Assembly: GCA_028284445.1 (NCBI GenBank)
Contig: JANQRS010000058.1
Location: 47,526 to 111,525 of the forward strand
Length of the DNA: 64,000 nucleotides
Origin: Calditrichia bacterium
GTDB taxonomy: Bacteria; Calditrichota; Calditrichia; RBG-13-44-9; J075
Reading direction: 5' to 3'
The notes beneath the pieces are model-generated. The model was not told the DNA's origin. It saw only the letters and a program-made list of their open reading frames with translations, and made no database searches. Position 1 is the stretch's first letter, and every line of letters starts with the position of its first letter. Positions 1 to 7,090 of the stretch are shown one piece after another. The translations under genes and the position numbers were made by a program.

Positions 1-313
1 TGCGGATTTTCTCGAATGTTTCCGGCTGGATGCCGGTAAGGTCGGCGGTGATTAGCTCGCCATTGAGCTGGAAATTTTTCAGCAGGCCTTTGGCCGGCTT
101 CTCTTCGTTACCTTCTCGGTTATGGCCTAAAATGACGGAAGGAGAGTAGCCGTTGCTCTCAAACTGTTTGTGGTTGGCCAGGGCTTGCCTGGCCCATTCG
201 CTATCATAGAGAAAGCCCCGGTGAGTGCCGAGCTTGAAGATCTCGACCTCGGAGATGGTGACGGTCCCGTTGGGATTGTAGGTGATCGGATATCTTTTGA
301 AGAACTCAACCAT
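1..313 (-). CDS. Phage prohead protease/scaffold-like protein (5' part)
   Basis: Only the first 104 codons are inside the window; the gene runs off the left edge. The start at 313 has an AAGGA sequence 7 bases upstream; an in-frame ATG at 319 sits too close to it. The segment SVILGHNREG followed by PAKGLLKNFQLNGELITADL has the layout of the N-terminal part of phage head maturation proteases and scaffolds (Mu I-like): a GH motif, then an xAxG strand, then a predicted effect of the form 'length of the ligand L-I-T-A-D'. In Mu-like head modules a protease follows the portal and MuF genes, which agrees with its place here. The family call is from pattern alone and the catalytic region is not visible. 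Confidence 0.5.
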   Translation of the reverse strand, partial: MVEFFKRYPITYNPNGTVTISEVEIFKLGTHRGFLYDSEWARQALANHKQFESNGYSPSVILGHNREGNEEKPAKGLLKNFQLNGELITADLTGIQPETFEKIR

Positions 314-586
314 GTTCATCCTTGAACGTGACGGTTTTTGCGAACCCTGCAGGACCTGCAGCCTCTACAGATCTTGCAGGGATTCCGGAACCAGCCGGAT
401 CCCTGCTTTTTCGGGGAGGTATCAGTCCTTGATTGCTTTTGAAAGTAGTGTTGGATTGAAATTAGATAAAAATTGATGCTTAATCAACAATAAAATCTTT
501 TAATAGAACAATAATGTTTTTCTGTTGTTGTAATTGTATTTCTAAATGTAATACATTGTGAGTAACACAAAACGGTTGGGGATAAT
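314..586. other. Gene-free control region with possible promoter
   Basis: This 273-bp stretch separates the leftward late gene from the plus-strand cargo cassette. It holds a terminator-like hairpin (listed separately) and an AT-rich tract at about 480-570. TTGTTG near 523 and TAATAC near 549 have roughly promoter spacing for the gene at 587. The promoter is a weak inference. Confidence 0.3.
376..411 (+). terminator. Intrinsic terminator-like hairpin
   Basis: GCAGGGA pairs with TCCCTGC and TCCGG with CCGGA, with a single bulged T and a six-base loop, followed by TTTTT on the plus strand. It is a good rho-independent shape, but no plus-strand gene ends just upstream. It may block readthrough, or be left over from the insertion of the cassette. 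Confidence 0.5.
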
Positions 587-853
587 TTGGAGCCACAAAT
601 CATCAAAAGAAAGCCAAAAGTAACCAAATCTGAGATGCTTACTTTAAGGTTAACCCCGAGTGAGTCTGAGGCCTTTATGGCATTACGAGACGATCTCAAG
701 TTCGAATCTAATCGTGCCCTTTTTTTATTTGCAATGGAGATTATGCAGAATATTAAGGAATGGCAATCCAATGGCTTCGAGTTCTACATTAGACATCGGG
801 AAAGAAAAGAGATTGCAGAAGTCCAAATTCATATATATCCGGAAACAGAATAG
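587..853 (+). CDS. Small ribbon-helix-helix-like protein
   Basis: The protein has 88 residues and starts at TTG, with GGGG about 6 bases upstream. Residues 14-30 (SEMLTLRLTPSESEAFMAL) fit the strand and first helix of ribbon-helix-helix DNA-binding proteins: a basic beta strand, then T-P-S-E, then a helix. A second amphipathic helix follows at about 38-58. I infer a small DNA-binding regulator. It is the first gene of a plus-strand block that runs against the surrounding minus-strand phage late genes. No close family is recognised. Confidence 0.55.
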   Translation: MEPQIIKRKPKVTKSEMLTLRLTPSESEAFMALRDDLKFESNRALFLFAMEIMQNIKEWQSNGFEFYIRHRERKEIAEVQIHIYPETE

Positions 854-938
854 GAATTGAAAGGAGGTGATTGGTTGAAGCGGGTCCACATAATCAGCTC
901 GATTAAACAGTTCGATGTTTAATGAATAGGAGAAGAGA

Positions 939-1262
939 ATGGCAAAACGGAAACAGCCTGGTACGCGTTTACCGGCCGATTCGGAGTTTTGTCATTCAGA
1001 TCGTAGAATCCAAGTATCTCCCGTAGACGAAGAAATTGTTCGTGAATTCGAGCAATTTCAAGTCTCGAATGAGAAAGAGACTATCATTATTACGCGGACA
1101 AAAATCACAGAGAGGAAAACAAAGCCATCCCGGAATAAAAAGACACTATGGATTTGGTTGTTCTTGGTCATTTTGGGATTTGCAGTTGACTACGTTTTCC
1201 AATCAAGTGATGTTAAGATTTCAGATCTTGTATTGTCCATTCGCGAGGTTCTTCAGCGATAG
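939..1262 (+). CDS. Small single-pass membrane protein
   Basis: The protein has 107 residues and starts at ATG with AGGAG 8 bases upstream. Residues 1-66 are charged and lysine/arginine-rich (K-T-K-I-T-E-R-K-T-K). One hydrophobic segment at about 69-87 (LWIWLFLVILGFAVDYVF) follows, then a short polar tail. The positive residues before the helix predict a cytoplasmic N-terminus. No family is recognised. It is the second gene of the plus-strand cassette, 85 bp after the previous one. Confidence 0.6.
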   Translation: MAKRKQPGTRLPADSEFCHSDRRIQVSPVDEEIVREFEQFQVSNEKETIIITRTKITERKTKPSRNKKTLWIWLFLVILGFAVDYVFQSSDVKISDLVLSIREVLQR

Positions 1263-1560
1263 TCTACTTCGTCGAACAGATAGTTTTCGTCGGGCCACTC
1301 GGACGTGGCGTGAGTTGGGAGGTAGATTCGCAAATACCTTGGAAAAACTATCTGACTGGACGTTTGACTGTTTGGATATTCCCTATTTGAACTTTGAATT
1401 GTTGGCAAGTGAAACGAATGGATTCGCAAATTGCGCCTGGAAGGCGATCGGTAATCCCCGCTTTGTAGCCAGCGCAAAGCAGGGGGGGGGTGGTTCAAAT
1501 GAACCACTAACCATATGGGTCTATAATGCCTCCTTCGGGAGGCATTGCTTTTTGCCAATT
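1263..1560. other. Gene-free stretch with hairpins and a G9 run
   Basis: No convincing reading frame is present on either strand. It holds a run of nine G at 1482-1490 immediately joined to an 8-bp inverted repeat (GTGGTTCA at 1490-1497, TGAACCAC at 1500-1507), and then a terminator at 1525-1553. Confidence 0.5.
1525..1553 (+). terminator. Intrinsic terminator of the first cargo pair
   Basis: AATGCCTCC pairs perfectly with GGAGGCATT around a TTCG tetraloop, and TTTTT follows two bases later. This is a strong rho-independent terminator for plus-strand transcripts coming from 587-1262. Confidence 0.85.
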
Positions 1561-1773
1561 CTATTTCTTGGCTTTTTTCGAATATGATCCTTTGTCGACC
1601 GGGGTATGGAAGTTTGTATGGTTCCCGGTAGTGGGGGGAATGCTGAGCTTTGTCGCTATTAAGCGCAAAAAAATATACTGTTGGTCAACAGGTATTTCAG
1701 CGAAGATCGACAATAGTATCTCTTCATCATTGCGCAACTGTCGCTTTTTCCTTGATTTTATACCTGTCGACAT
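1561..1773 (-). CDS. Small basic hypothetical protein
   Basis: The protein has 70 residues. It starts at ATG 1773 with AGGAG 5 bases upstream, a strong ribosome site, and AATAGTATT-like promoter sequence upstream. It is rich in lysine and arginine at both ends (KSRKKRQLR near the N-terminus, KKAKK at the C-terminus), with a helical middle (EEILLSIFAEIP). No family is recognised. Orientation opposes the flanking cassette genes. The strong ribosome site is the main reason to believe it. Confidence 0.55.
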   Translation of the reverse strand: MSTGIKSRKKRQLRNDEEILLSIFAEIPVDQQYIFLRLIATKLSIPPTTGNHTNFHTPVDKGSYSKKAKK

Positions 1774-1954
1774 AATACTCCTGCAAAAATACTATTCCAC
1801 TGGAATCAATTGAACGGAACACGCCATTTATTCTTTTTAAAGTTGAGATATGCTCCTAAAACTTCACTTCATTCTTGCTTTAAAGCAAGCAGTATTTTAA
1901 ATTCTGTATAGTTTTATATAGTCAAATATGTTTTCATGATATCAGGTAAACGCC

Positions 1955-2377
1955 ATGACTGACCGGAAAAGTCATAAGACGGTGCTCACTAAATATGTGC
2001 GCCCGCATATGAAGGAAATACTACAGACTACTCGCCTGAAGAATGCTGAGCTCGCAAAGGCGATTGGCATTTCCGAGCCAATGATATACAAGATTCTCGG
2101 ATCAGAAGATGAACCGGAGGCCCGGACCCGCACCTCAATTCTCAATGCCATTGCAGAGTACATGAACTGCTATGTCCTGTTCACGGGGGAGAAGCCGGTG
2201 CTGGTGCCCAGGAGTCTGAATGATACACCCGATGGCCGCTACAGCGAAGAGCAACTCGAAGCCATTTTGGAGAATACCAACCCCAGTGATCGAACCATTA
2301 AGATACTCCATAAAGCATTGATTGCTCACGAAGAGGCCTTGGGGATCAGGGATGTCGACAAAAAAGATAAAAGATGA
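1955..2377 (+). CDS. XRE-family helix-turn-helix regulator
   Basis: The protein has 140 residues. Residues 27-60 form a Cro/CI-type HTH: LKNAELAKAIGISEPMIYKIL has the expected turn glycine and recognition helix. The rest is a charged helical tail, possibly for dimerisation. The start at 1955 has AGGTAA about 8 bases upstream. The gene overlaps the next one by 26 bp, so the two are probably translated together. I infer that it regulates the downstream membrane-protein pair. It is not the main phage repressor, which lies near the integrase. Confidence 0.8.
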   Translation: MTDRKSHKTVLTKYVRPHMKEILQTTRLKNAELAKAIGISEPMIYKILGSEDEPEARTRTSILNAIAEYMNCYVLFTGEKPVLVPRSLNDTPDGRYSEEQLEAILENTNPSDRTIKILHKALIAHEEALGIRDVDKKDKR

Positions 2378-3221
2378 ATTAAAGGAAGAATATCGTAACG
2401 CCTCTCCGGAAGGGCAGCAGTTTCTCTCCAAGCTGCTTGAAGAGGACCTGGAAAACGGTCAGTTTATCAGCCTCGCCAACCATTCATACTTTACCGAAAA
2501 AGGCAGTCGCATCTTGGGCATTAGCATTTTTGCCCTTTTTTTGATGCTGGTCCTCAGTATATACCCGGTAATTATTTATTTTGATCTTCTTGATGAATTC
2601 CATGCTCGCATTTCAGCTTCACCCACGCCAACAGCCTACTTTAGCTTACTTTTGTACTGGATTGGTGCAGGTTTTGTTTTGATTGCCTGGCGAAGGTCCA
2701 ATCGAATTATGCGCTTATGGGGGCTTAGCATTATCCTGGGGGCAATTTTCGACACCTTGGGATATTTCAATTGGTTTTTTGAAATCAGGAATCCACTCTA
2801 TATTCTGAACTCATATCATATTCTGCACTTTGCTCTCATCACATATATTTTCAAAGTTTGGTTACATATAGGCAGACTATTCATTACATTTAATGCAATA
2901 AATGTCCTGTTACTGATTATGCCAGGCGAACCCCTCTCTTCGATTTACTACTCTGTTGTGACGGTATCTCTTGCTGTTTATTATCTGGTTCCGAAACAGG
3001 TCAACCTGAAAGATCCGGAAATTGTCACGGTAATAGCCAGTATTCTTTTTAACCTTGGTTTATTTATCGCAGTTTTTTATCAGGCCGGATTACCAAAGGA
3101 AACGGTTATTAATTTGTCCGTGGTTGTCAATATAACCAGTATGATTTATAGCCTGGCGATAATCTATGCTACTTTTTTTTCATACTCGGGATTTCGAATC
3201 AGAATCAATCGTATCATATAA
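2352..3221 (+). CDS. Polytopic membrane protein of unknown function
   Basis: I choose ATG 2352 (289 residues) because GGGGATCAGG lies directly upstream and the longer frame from 2322 lies inside the preceding gene. About 50 polar N-terminal residues (KKIKDELKEEYRNAS) precede roughly six to seven hydrophobic helices at about 55-285. No catalytic motif or family is recognised. Base composition looks AT-rich beside the phage backbone. It sits between an HTH gene and a small secreted or anchored protein, all on the plus strand. This suggests a three-gene cargo unit. Confidence 0.6.
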   Translation: MSTKKIKDELKEEYRNASPEGQQFLSKLLEEDLENGQFISLANHSYFTEKGSRILGISIFALFLMLVLSIYPVIIYFDLLDEFHARISASPTPTAYFSLLLYWIGAGFVLIAWRRSNRIMRLWGLSIILGAIFDTLGYFNWFFEIRNPLYILNSYHILHFALITYIFKVWLHIGRLFITFNAINVLLLIMPGEPLSSIYYSVVTVSLAVYYLVPKQVNLKDPEIVTVIASILFNLGLFIAVFYQAGLPKETVINLSVVVNITSMIYSLAIIYATFFSYSGFRIRINRII

Positions 3222-3259
3222 ATCGAATGCGGCTTGGGACTCAAAGCAGGGGAGTAAGT

Positions 3260-3685
3260 ATGAGGAAGAAAGGTGTGTTAGTCATTGTTCAAACAGTTCT
3301 CTTGAGTATGTTCATTATTGCGGTGGCTGCAGTCAGTGTTTCGGATACGTCTTCGTACATATCCACTGATCATGAAATTTCATTGGCTGAAGCTGCACAA
3401 ATGACAGCAGCCTATCGTCTGGATAAAGCGCCGGATGAAAGGCTCGGTGGGTATTTTAGCCGTACAGCCATTGAAGATATTCTGGACCAGGAGGATGCAG
3501 TTGGTATCCGCTATTATTATGGATTGGATGAAGGCGGTGAGCGAGTTCTAGTGCTGGTAGGTGCTGATCAGAATGGTAACGACTTGACAGCTGGCGCGAT
3601 CCGTGAGAAATCTTTTCCATGTCCACCCTGGTGTGCCGATGTCAATTCGCCGCTGTATAGTGGACCGCGCGAATTATTGCAATAA
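3260..3685 (+). CDS. Small exported or membrane-anchored protein
   Basis: I choose ATG 3260 (141 residues) because GGGGAG lies about 6 bases upstream. An N-terminal hydrophobic segment at about 5-30 (VLVIVQTVLLSMFIIAVAAV) follows MRKK, giving a signal anchor. The soluble part contains GIRYYYGLDEGGERVLVLVG then a D-x-N-G-N-D-L turn, and ends with a CPPWC pair before a short tail. I have a recollection of similar short proteins in Bacteroidota with the G-I-R-x-Y-Y and cysteine-pair pattern, but no function is known to me. It is the last gene of the cassette, 38 bp after the membrane protein. Confidence 0.6.
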   Translation: MRKKGVLVIVQTVLLSMFIIAVAAVSVSDTSSYISTDHEISLAEAAQMTAAYRLDKAPDERLGGYFSRTAIEDILDQEDAVGIRYYYGLDEGGERVLVLVGADQNGNDLTAGAIREKSFPCPPWCADVNSPLYSGPRELLQ

Positions 3686-3692
3686 ACAGAGA

Positions 3693-3714
3693 CCGGCGCT
3701 ACTTCTTGCGCCGG
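3693..3714. terminator. GC hairpin between converging transcripts
   Basis: CCGGCGC and GCGCCGG pair around an eight-base loop. It covers the stop of the minus-strand gene that ends at 3699 and lies just past the plus-strand cassette. There is no proper T run on either side, so termination is uncertain. Confidence 0.35.
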
Positions 3715-3878
3715 GATCTCAAGGAGGGCAATTTGACTTTCGATTCCTTGATCGCAACCACGTCACCATCCGATTTTCCAGTTTCTATATCATAAATCTG
3801 CCGGGCTTCAACCTCACCGACACCATAGACTTTTTTGATCATTTCAATCCGCTTTTTTACTGACAACTGCTTTTTCAT
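3699..3878 (-). CDS. Small hypothetical phage protein
   Basis: The protein has 59 residues from ATG 3878, which overlaps the stop of the MuF gene as ATGA and has AGGGTGG 5-6 bases upstream. The alternative start at 3887 has no ribosome site. The protein is basic (KKQLSVKKRIEMIKKVYGVG, ending SRRKK), with a possible short helix-turn-helix around 12-30. It is the last gene of the leftward head operon before the cargo cassette interrupts it. Function unknown. Confidence 0.65.
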   Translation of the reverse strand: MKKQLSVKKRIEMIKKVYGVGEVEARQIYDIETGKSDGDVVAIKESKVKLPSLRSRRKK

Positions 3879-5149
3879 TTCAACCACCCTAATTTTTTGA
3901 AGATTTCGTCGATTTCTTTAGCGATCGGTTCAAAATCTTTTTCTTCCCATTGTGTGAATATCTTCCCGGGACTTTCGCGAATAGAAGCCAGCTCTTGCTG
4001 CAATTCCTTCAGCATGAGCGGATTCTTGCTTCGCACTGCAATATACTGTGCATACGCCCGCGCCCATAGCTCTGTTTCATCCAGTAGATATTTAATGTAA
4101 CGGCGGTCAGCCAGATAAAAGAAGGTTTCGGTGACCGTTATTTTGGGATTGTCGATGCGTTCCAGGATGCTTTGATAGGCTTTGCTGCCTTTGACTGCCT
4201 TCAGAAAATCATCCAGCAGACCTGCTGAGGAGGCGAATACACCGGACCGGCCAATGCCGTGATGATCCAGGAAATGGCCGACTTCATGAGCCAGCGTCAT
4301 GTGCTGTTGATTGCCCAGGCTGCTCACGTTGATCTTTACTGCGGCGCCGGAGTCAATCCGATATTGATATTGGCCAAGGGCTCGTTTAGAACGATTGACC
4401 TTGACTGGGATGGCACTCAGGCGGCCATCATCATGGGTATCATCAATGGCCTGCAGAACCGCCGAAAAGACCTGGTGAGCCGCGCCCCTCCTGGGGATTT
4501 TTAGGCTGCGGGATACAGGTATACCACTCGTTGCATCGTCTGCCGGCAATTTCACTTTCGGCGCTTTAGGAATTCTCGGCGCTACTGGCCGCCGGCGTCT
4601 GCTTCCGGATACAAAGCCAAATCCCCGCCCGGAGATTGTTAGCTTCTTCTTTGATGGTTTTACGTCCTCATTCTTGTGAACCATCGAAGTTGTGCAGCGG
4701 CAGCCGTGATCCAGTGGGGGACTGAGCCTTTTCCAGATCCGATCATCCCGGCCTGCGATGAAGCCGTTCAGTTTTGCATGCGAGCTGCGCACTCGTTCAT
4801 CCTCAACGGTATGGAACTCCCGTAGCGGGAATTCCTCCGGATCAGTTTGGGCATATATCTCATTCTTCGCTTCATTAAATGCACCCATAATCGAATTCTG
4901 AAAGAGAATGCGCAGGTAGTGGTCTGATAACCCGGTGATGCCGGCTTTATCGAAGACTGGCCCCAGGCCGGACGCCCATTTCCGGAAAGAATGTCCTTCC
5001 TTGCCGGCCAGAACAATGCTCTGATGGACTTTCTCAATGACATGGAACGCTGCAATGCGTGAAGCGGTGAACGCTTGTCTACGGGCGTTTCGGCTGAGGC
5101 GATAGAATTTGCTTGCCGGCAGCACCCTCTTGGCCAGCAGATACTCCAC
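3875..5149 (-). CDS. MuF-like phage head protein with C-terminal zincin domain
   Basis: The listed part (424 residues from GTG 5149) holds a Phage_Mu_F/SPP1 gp7 domain at about 1-165. Its signature is DERVRSSHAKLNG followed by PPLDHGCRCT. MuF proteins are minor head proteins that can carry enzymatic tails delivered with the DNA. The C-terminal part has an HEVGH zinc motif near residue 287 and an ETELWARAYAQY helix near 360 that could give the third zinc ligand, so a zincin peptidase-type domain is likely. The frame stays open and coding-like for 64 codons upstream of GTG without any ATG, GTG or TTG, up to the A9 run in the portal gene. The true product may therefore be a portal-MuF fusion made by a -1 shift. 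Confidence 0.85.
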   Translation of the reverse strand: MEYLLAKRVLPASKFYRLSRNARRQAFTASRIAAFHVIEKVHQSIVLAGKEGHSFRKWASGLGPVFDKAGITGLSDHYLRILFQNSIMGAFNEAKNEIYAQTDPEEFPLREFHTVEDERVRSSHAKLNGFIAGRDDRIWKRLSPPLDHGCRCTTSMVHKNEDVKPSKKKLTISGRGFGFVSGSRRRRPVAPRIPKAPKVKLPADDATSGIPVSRSLKIPRRGAAHQVFSAVLQAIDDTHDDGRLSAIPVKVNRSKRALGQYQYRIDSGAAVKINVSSLGNQQHMTLAHEVGHFLDHHGIGRSGVFASSAGLLDDFLKAVKGSKAYQSILERIDNPKITVTETFFYLADRRYIKYLLDETELWARAYAQYIAVRSKNPLMLKELQQELASIRESPGKIFTQWEEKDFEPIAKEIDEIFKKLGWLK

Positions 5150-5331
5150 TGCTGCCTGGTAGCCATTGGGAATGCTGAGATCCTCGAAGTGGGCGGCGCG
5201 TTTGCGGTTTAGGCCGCGCTCAGCCAGATAGCGTCCATAGAGAGTTGCCAGAACAACCGCTTGTTCGATGGGAGCCAGGAGGGCATCATCCGGATGCCAG
5301 AAGGTTTTGTGGATGACTTCAAGGGCTGATT

Positions 5332-6768
5332 CTAATCCAGTTTTTTTTTAAGATCTACAGAGAGCTTCTTCAGCAGGTCCTCGTAGCGATCGCCGGCCAG
5401 CTTTACATAGCGTTGGTGCAGCTCGTCCAGCGCGGAGATCTCTTCCTGGATATGCTCGGGCAGCTCGGCAAACTGTTCCGAGAACTGGCGAGGGGAGCGG
5501 TTGTCCGGTTGATTAGAAACAGGGGGAGTGCTTCCATGCACGTCCTGAACGGCGGCGGCCGCCAATACAGGTTCGCCTTCCCTGGGTAACGGAATCCCTG
5601 TTCGTTCATAAATCCAGCTCACCGGCACTTCCAGACCGCGGTCCACAAAGATGCCGAGGCTCTGTGCCAGTGAGATTAAGGTGCCGATGTCGATGCCCAG
5701 CCATTCAAAGCGCGGGTAGTCATCGGTGATATAGTTGTGATCTATTAGCCGTTGGATCAGCTGTTCATTTATAGCCGATTCCAGCATTGCGGCATCAAAT
5801 ATGATATAGTCTTCCACCGTCTCGGCGTGAGTGGATCCCAGCGCATAAGAGCCCTGTCCACGCTTGCCCTCTTCGCTGGTGAGGGTGCTGCCCAGTACCA
5901 CCTTGCTGATTTCCTTATTGCAGCGTTCGATGAAATTGTCATAGGTGATATCACCGCGGCGAGCTGCTTCCAGGAAATCGATCTCGAAGTTCTCCGGCAC
6001 CCGGATCCCGGCCCGGCTTTGGATCATGCGGATAATGCTATCCGCTGCCGTCTCATCAGCCTTGGACGGATTGCGGGGCATCTTTACCCGGGTAAGCGGC
6101 AGGCCAAAGCGCTCATTGAAGATCGCCCAGAACTTAGCCTGGTTCTTCTTTAGCCAAACCCAAAATGCGCACTTGCTGGTTACCCCATCGCCATAGGGAT
6201 TTTCATCGTTATTGCCGGCGATCAGGTGAATGAACTTTTCCCGCGGCAGGGGAGTGCCATTTGGATTGGGATCAATCTGTCGAATTTCGTAATAGCCGAG
6301 CTTATCATATTTGAAGGAGAAATAGCGAGCCGGTTTAAAGCGGATGTTCTTTAATCCCAGCTTGCCGGTAAAACGTCCAGTTTGCAGCAGCTGGTAATTG
6401 ATTTCCGAGAGGGAAAAGCCTTTGGAGGTTGCATCGAGCATTGCTTCCAGGTCTTTCTCGAAGGCGCCTTGCATGCAATCGATACTGTGTTTGGTAAACT
6501 CGGCCATCTCCCGGGCCCGGGCGGTGACCTTGCCGTTCTTCTCAACCGGTTTAATCCGCCAGCCCTTTTTGATGAGTTTCTGTCGGCGAGTGGCCAGGCA
6601 GGATGCCAGGTGGGCATCCTTTTCCAGCTCTTCCAGATAGCTCATGCCTTTCCGGCGAATCAGATCATCTGGACTCTCATTGGCCAGACCATATTTGTGG
6701 ATCAGGTCCTGGCCGGCTACCGCCAGTTCTCCGCGGTAAGCGCGTTGTCTGCGATTGCGTCTCGGCAT
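5332..6768 (-). CDS. DUF935 (Mu gp29-like) portal protein
   Basis: The protein has 478 residues. It shows the DUF935 layout: a helical N-terminus with HLASCLATRRQKLIKKGWRI, the segment ATSKGFSLSEINYQL, and FSFKYDKLGYYEI further on. It also has GDGVTSKCAFWVWLKKNQAK and WAIFNERFGLPLTRVKMP, which belong to the portal core. Portal proteins form the dodecameric DNA gate at the capsid vertex and dock the terminase. It lies in the expected order, terminase then portal then MuF, with a cargo gene inserted before it. The start ATG 6768 has no clear ribosome site. The C-terminus stops abruptly just after a run of nine A; the usual portal tail appears in the -1 frame. Confidence 0.9.
   Translation of the reverse strand: MPRRNRRQRAYRGELAVAGQDLIHKYGLANESPDDLIRRKGMSYLEELEKDAHLASCLATRRQKLIKKGWRIKPVEKNGKVTARAREMAEFTKHSIDCMQGAFEKDLEAMLDATSKGFSLSEINYQLLQTGRFTGKLGLKNIRFKPARYFSFKYDKLGYYEIRQIDPNPNGTPLPREKFIHLIAGNNDENPYGDGVTSKCAFWVWLKKNQAKFWAIFNERFGLPLTRVKMPRNPSKADETAADSIIRMIQSRAGIRVPENFEIDFLEAARRGDITYDNFIERCNKEISKVVLGSTLTSEEGKRGQGSYALGSTHAETVEDYIIFDAAMLESAINEQLIQRLIDHNYITDDYPRFEWLGIDIGTLISLAQSLGIFVDRGLEVPVSWIYERTGIPLPREGEPVLAAAAVQDVHGSTPPVSNQPDNRSPRQFSEQFAELPEHIQEEISALDELHQRYVKLAGDRYEDLLKKLSVDLKKKLD
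5341..5349 (-). promoter_or_regulatory. A9 slippery run joining portal and MuF frames
   Basis: In the mRNA sense the portal frame reads CTT AAA AAA AAA CTG and stops two codons later. A -1 slip on A AAA AAA enters the MuF frame at ACT. The new frame first reads about 40 residues that resemble the missing end of a Mu gp29-type portal (AVVLATLYGRYLAERG). It then runs into MuF without a stop, giving 964 residues in all. A homopolymer sequencing error is the main alternative. Confidence 0.6.
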
Positions 6769-7090
6769 AGCTTAAAAACGGTTATGGGATTATCAAATTG
6801 GATTCGAAAGATCAAAGCGGAGATTGCAGGTCCCCGGACTCACTTTCCTCATCCTTCCAAAGCGCGGCATCGCTTCTGAAAGGCTTAACTGCCCACTCAA
6901 CCGCAGCTGAATGGACAATTAGGAGAGGCACTACAGGCAAACATTGATAGGGGAATATGGGGATAATTTGTCGCTTAAGCAAATTATTGTTTGCTTAAGC
7001 GGTGATTTGGGGCGGTGTATTTCTATGTTATCGTGATTGCGCTGAGCACTCCTAATCTTTATATGAATTATACGATTTAGCAACAGTCGA
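6769..7090. other. Gene-free stretch upstream of the portal gene
   Basis: This 322-bp stretch holds no reading frame I can support. It contains the nested palindrome listed at 6972-7001. It also contains the 12-mer GGGGATAATTTG at 6959-6970, which recurs just before the start of the gene at 587. It probably carries the portal promoter or leader. Confidence 0.4.
6972..7001. promoter_or_regulatory. Nested palindrome, candidate operator
   Basis: CGCTTAAGCAAA and TTTGCTTAAGCG are perfect 12-bp arms around TTATTG. Each arm also contains the self-palindrome GCTTAAGC. Paired palindromic half-sites suit a dimeric repressor, but there is no T run to suggest a terminator. Confidence 0.5.

Noticed and set aside
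127..309. Minus-strand open frame of 60 residues at the left edge
   Set aside because: It is out of frame with the protease-like gene 1-313, which has a ribosome site and protein-like composition. This frame is low-complexity serine/arginine.
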